64,000 nucleotides of DNA from Limonium bicolor (Eukaryota; Streptophyta; Magnoliopsida; Caryophyllales; Plumbaginaceae): contig CM041780.1 in assembly GCA_023374045.1 (NCBI GenBank), forward strand, positions 169,876,085 through 169,940,084, in the 5' to 3' direction. A program made the position numbers and the translations under genes. A model generated the notes under the pieces. The model was not told the origin of the DNA and did no database searches. It was given only the letters and a program-made list of their open reading frames with translations. The stretch's first letter is position 1, and each line of letters starts with the position of its first letter. Of this stretch, positions 60,130-64,000 are shown piece after piece.

Positions 60130-61340
60130 AGGCTAGAGGTTGCCATCGATCATTGTTCTTCTGGGTCGAGACAAAGTTCTCCCGACGAGCACCCTCGTTC
60201 ACCAGTTGATTGCAAAATTTACCGTCGGCGAAGAAATGAAACAGGTGCAGAACATGTACTTCTTTGGTCGCCTGTTAGGTTGCAGAAATTGTTGTCGGAG
60301 AAGAGCGCAGAGCGTCTTGTTCCCTTTTTGCCAGCTAGGTTGAAGATGCGAGAACGTTTACTCTTTCTCACCGGCTTGGGTAGCGAATTTCCGTCTGTTA
60401 ACAGATGAATCAGGCGCTGAGCATTTGCCCTTGTACGCCGATCGAAGAAATTGAGAAGTCCAGAGCTGGTTTGCTCCCTTCTTTTATATTTTGGGTAGCA
60501 AAATACTGGGGGTGAGAAGAATGAAGGCGCAGAGTAGATGTTCCTCGTCACGCCAGGGGTTGCAAATTACCGGAAGTGAAGCGAGTGAAAAAGGCGGAGC
60601 AGTATGCTCCTTGTCGTCGGTCTGGGTTGCAAACTATCATCTGTGAAGAGAGTGAACAAGGCGCAGAGCGTGGGTGTTCCTTGTCGCCAGTGTGGTTGCA
60701 AAATTTCTATTGGTGAAGGGAAAATGAGAATTGGAGTTGTATATTCCTTGTTAGCTGGTGATTTGAAGAGAAGGGGTGGAGCAGGGACTCCCTATCGCCA
60801 GCCATATGAAGAGATGAACAGAGGGGAAGCATATATGTTCCTTGTTCTGCAGTTGTGGTAGTAAAATGAAGAGAATGAGAGACAAACATATATGTTGTTC
60901 GCTGGCGTAGGTGAAGAGAACTGAAGAGAGGCCAAGGCTGTATGTTCCTCGTGCACCAGTTAGGTTGCAAGATTACTGGTGGTAAAGAGAAATGAAGAGG
61001 GGGCAAGACTGTATGCTTCTTGTTTGACAGTTTGGGTGAGAAAAATTATTGTGAGAGAGAGATGAAAAGAGGGCAGAGCATGTATATTCTTGTTGCCAGT
61101 TTGGGTGCCACTTACCGTGAAAAGGAGAATGAAAATAGGCTCAAGAGTTGTGTGCTCGTTTTGCCAGTGGGATGCAAGATTACTGAGAAGAGAATGAAAG
61201 GAATGGGACCTATATACTTTTTGTTCTTCAGTTGGGTTACAATATTACCAGTGTTGAAGCAGTAGAGACTTCTGTTCCTTAGTTGTCCAGTTCGGTGGCA
61301 AAAATACCGTGAGTATAGAGAATGGAACAGGAAGATGAAG
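60130..61340 (+). repeat. Degenerate tandem array, about 20 units of 45-75 bp
   Basis: Each unit resembles gttccttgtcgccagt..ggttgcaaaattaccggtggtgaagagaatgaa..gg.gcagagc. Units begin near 60154, 60190, 60258, 60320, 60370, 60435, 60480, 60540, 60605, 60680 and so on to about 61280. The best-preserved ones lie at 60540-60740. Reading frames on both strands are repeat by-products, with stops. It has no known identity to me. Confidence 0.75.
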
Positions 61341-62520
61341 GCCTTGCTTTCTGCGAGAATTTTCTTGGGACTGGTGGTTTAGAAAAGAAATGGGAGGCGG
61401 CTGATGCCTTCTTCTCTTTCTTTGGGATCGGTGACTACTGGTCCTTGCTAGGGTTCTGTGTTTGTTGCTCTATATATAATGCAAGAGTTTAGGATGAAGA
61501 GGAAGCTAGTTAAAAAAAATCCCAAAGTGCATCTAACAGCACTCGAAATCAAGACCTAAGTAGTATACTCAAAGCCTTAACCAGTCATACTAATAACTGA
61601 ACTCAATGATAGCATGTGAGAAATATAAGAATAGCTATGGCTCGGAGATGATACATCCACAAAAACGCAAGTGTTTTTAGTGGAAACGCTCAATAAGATT
61701 AAAAAGTTTTATCATTCAAAATGGATTGTTTTCTTCTAAAAAGACATGAATAATAAAGTGAAGATGAAAACACATGTAAACAATAATAATAAGTATGTAA
61801 AATGATAGAAATGATACTAGAATAATAATGATAATGTAAAAATAAAATTACATGCTAAAATGGCAAGTAAAAGTAACAATGAATGGGGTAAAATAATAAT
61901 AATAATAATAACAGAGACATGAATACCTAGATAAATATGCAAAATCGAGATAGACTAAAATAAAAATAAGAGTGTAAAATAAGTAAATGAATGAAAAGGG
62001 ACGGGTTTGCAACTGGATTATTGTTGAAAATTTATTTTCTAAGAAATGATTTTTTTGTGTTCTGAAATGCTTTGAACATTGATTGAAAAAAAAGAAAATT
62101 CTGTCATAAAAAGACGGTTTCGTTTTGGTATGCACATAAATAGGTTTTGGAAAAGAAAGACGATGACCCTTTTGTAGACACCAAAAATTCTCACCCCATA
62201 AAGCAAATTTCGAAGTAATAAAAGAGGTCGTCGCCTTTCTTTTTCAAAACATATTAGCGTGCGTGCCATAACGAAACCGTCATTTTATAACTTTTTTTCA
62301 AAGCATTTCATAAAAACACGATTTTCCAAAAAATGAATTTTCAAACAATAATCCGTTTTTAAACCCATTCATCTTGTTTTATTTACTTATCTTATTATTT
62401 ACATTCCATAATTTCATGCCATTAGATTAGCCTTTTTTTTTTTCATGTATACTTTCTTTTAAACTCGTAGCATTTTTAGAATAGTCATCCCAGTTCGGGC
62501 TAAAAACTCTAGTATTATTT
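61341..62520. other. A/T-rich spacer without genes
   Basis: Contains a tRNA-like relic on the minus strand (ACTGGTTAAGGC, TTTCGAGTGC) at about 61530-61600 and short (aat)n/(ata)n runs near 61890. No coding signal. Confidence 0.4.
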
Positions 62521-62524
62521 TCTC

Positions 62525-62612
62525 CCATGAAGATATTGATTTCCGACTCAGCATAGCCGGTTAGCATACTCTCCATGTAATCCAGCGGTTCTAGGTTCAA
62601 TTCCTAGCTAAA
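62525..62612 (+). other. tRNA-like A/B-box relic
   Basis: CAGCATAGCCGGTTAGCA resembles an A box and GGTTCAATTCC a B box 40 bases later, with CTAG arms around the latter. It lacks the full cloverleaf stems by eye. Confidence 0.35.
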
Positions 62613-62693
62613 GTGTCTTTTTATTTATTTCCTCGTTTAGCTTGCAATACGACTTTTATTTTACTATCTACAGTTAAGAACCCAACGTTATTA

Positions 62694-62762
62694 CAGCTCA
62701 ACCGGTTAAGTGCATAGAAGGGGTGTGGGGAATACCGAGTTCGAATCTCAATAGTAGCAAAA
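62694..62762 (+). other. tRNA-like A/B-box relic
   Basis: CAGCTCAACCGGTTAAG and GAGTTCGAATCTC sit at tRNA-like spacing. The acceptor stem does not pair by eye, so a SINE or tRNA-derived relic is likelier than a functional tRNA. Confidence 0.4.
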
Positions 62763-62799
62763 ACCATTTTTTATCTACTGTATGGGCAGAAGTTTTTTT

Positions 62800-64000
62800 T
62801 TTTATTTATCCCTCTTCTTCCCTGATGTTTGCACCGGTCCGCTTTCACCTTGGTAAAGCCAGTTTTTTTAAAAAAAAACAAGAGAGCATGGGCTTGATTG
62901 CTCTGAATGCTCCTCGGTATTCAATAACCCCCTTGAAAACCCCATCTTGCCTGCATGCTTCGAGGGGAATCGGAATGGCTCGTCTTCAAATGGCCACCCG
63001 ACCATCTTCTTTTGCCCACTTCGAAGGCTCACCTCGATCGCGCTGTTCATCTGAGAACCTCCGCCTTCTCTTCAAACCTTCACCAGTCTACTGCCTAGTT
63101 GGGAATGGTCTCCATTGATCGACTCGTCTCCAAGCCAGAGAAGCGTAAGGCTAGTTTCACCTCCGGCGGTTCTGGTTCTACTCTCTCCCACTCGTTTCTG
63201 TCGCTCTTCTCCATTTCTTCATCTTCTTTATCCCTTCGTCGGAAATCACCTCCAGCACCACCGACGCTAACCCCATTTTATTCTCGATTGTTCGATTCTC
63301 TGTTTTTCACGCTCTCCCCCTTCATTTATCTCTCCACTCTTCATTTCACGTTCGCCGTTTCGCAAGCAGTGAAGAACAAGAACCACACCTGCTCTTCAAC
63401 TTCATTCACTTCAACCGGAAACATAACAGCTCTACACCTCCCTCCATTCTCATTCTGCTGTTCACGCCCAAACCGGCGACCCAGAAACTACATGCGCTGC
63501 GCTTGCTTCATCACTTCTCCGACGGTATTGAGTTGAGCTCCGACATCACAAATTAGAAGAGAACAAAATCCCACAGTCGAAGCTTATCTCCTCCACTGCC
63601 AAACCCATCCTTCACCAGTCTTCTACCCAGCTCGAATCGCTTCCGTCAATTGATGTATCTTCGAGAGGCGTAAGTGGTTAATTTCATCTCTTGCGGTTCT
63701 TATTCTACTCTTTTCCTCTCGTTTTCTGTCCCTCTTCTCGTTTTATGTCGATTTCTCCGCCAAGTGAACCTGAAAGGGGAATGGCGTGAGAAGTTACGCT
63801 TCATTGGAAGCAAATCAGATAATAGTGCCATGGACTCGAATCTCCGACAAGCGCAGTCATTAATCGACCCGATTCGAAGTTGTAGTTTGGCATAATCGGT
63901 GGCTGTTATTTTCCGGCAAGGTTATCTCGTAGATGGATGAATGTGGCTCTCGCATTATACGAATTTCCATCCCGCCGTAATCTCTATCCATTAGATTGCT
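62800..64000 (+). other. Pyrimidine-rich, less A/T-rich region, unrecognised
   Basis: Composition shifts to C/T-rich, like a plant 5' leader or LTR leader. Plus frames at 62891-63118 and 63099-63536 have Ser/Pro-rich products with no family match. A block at about 63143 (gaagcgtaaggctagtttcacctc) recurs diverged at about 63664. It could be the first exon of a gene extending past the window, but nothing confirms this. Confidence 0.3.

Noticed and set aside
60121..61265. ORFs of 67-110 residues in the tandem array
   Set aside because: They run through diverged repeat units in several frames with no consistent frame between units.
62694..62762. Functional tRNA gene
   Set aside because: A and B boxes are present but the acceptor and anticodon stems do not pair by eye.
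1..64000. CRISPR arrays, rRNA genes, bacterial-type operons or riboswitches
   Set aside because: No regular repeat-spacer arrays and no rRNA text seen; introns and retrotransposons show nuclear plant DNA.

Overview
This is plant nuclear DNA, most likely from a eudicot with a large, repeat-rich genome. Evidence: GT-AG introns, plant-type LTR retrotransposons with tRNA-iMet and tRNA-Asp primer sites, a CACTA element, TRIM-like and foldback elements, a plant mobile domain (PMD) gene, and one host gene for a CDF metal transporter of the MTPC1 (MTP6) type. There are no operons, CRISPR arrays, rRNA genes or intact tRNA genes. Nearly everything outside 43.8-50.0 kb is transposon DNA of several ages, nested and broken.

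Layout. 1-556: 3' end of a gypsy-type LTR. 0.87-4.26 kb (minus): broken five-exon PMD gene with an upstream GC-rich repeat exon and TATA-type promoter. 4.87-6.71 kb: minus-strand gypsy 5' LTR with a tRNA-Asp primer site, containing a 426-bp tandem duplication; it interrupts a LINE-type RRM/DUF4283 ORF (6.7-7.5 kb). 7.66-9.7 kb: worn LTR DNA. 9,818-28,495: an 18.7-kb CACTA element (CACTACAA ends, GGT target duplication) whose Transposase_24-type gene runs on the minus strand from about 23.9 to 10.3 kb. Its last intron holds about 10.5 kb of nested LTR DNA, and a copia element lacking its reverse transcriptase (24,596-27,938) lies upstream of the gene. 28.5-32.8 kb: CACTA-like debris, a dispersed repeat, a gypsy 3' LTR start and a TRIM-like element inside that LTR. 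32.8-39.2 kb: a LINE-type RRM ORF on the minus strand, with a young copia element (34,510-39,173, CCGCC target duplication) just upstream of it. 39.2-43.3 kb: noncoding, with a 1.36-kb foldback element and a hAT-like MITE.

43.84-49.88 kb (minus): the only recognisable host gene, MTPC1, in ten exons. Its 5' half reads cleanly; exons 6 and 7 carry two one-base frame breaks and an in-frame stop, so this copy is a pseudogene unless these are assembly errors. A retroposon with a poly(A) tail and a 13-bp target duplication sits about 130 bp upstream of the start codon.

51.1-57.0 kb: a decayed minus-strand copia element with a 1.4-kb LTR inserted between gag and protease. 57.0-61.3 kb: LTR-like DNA rich in tandem repeats, including an array of about twenty diverged units (60.1-61.3 kb). 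61.3-64 kb: tRNA-like relics and an unrecognised pyrimidine-rich stretch.

The genes do not form a pathway. The pattern is serial insertion: elements landed in LINE ORFs, in an LTR, in a CACTA intron, in a copia element and next to a host promoter. I found no clearly new biological system. The least explained structures are the degenerate array at 60.1-61.3 kb, the hairpin-repeat exon at 3.6-3.9 kb, the foldback element, and the PMD gene lying just downstream of a retrotransposon primer site in the same orientation.
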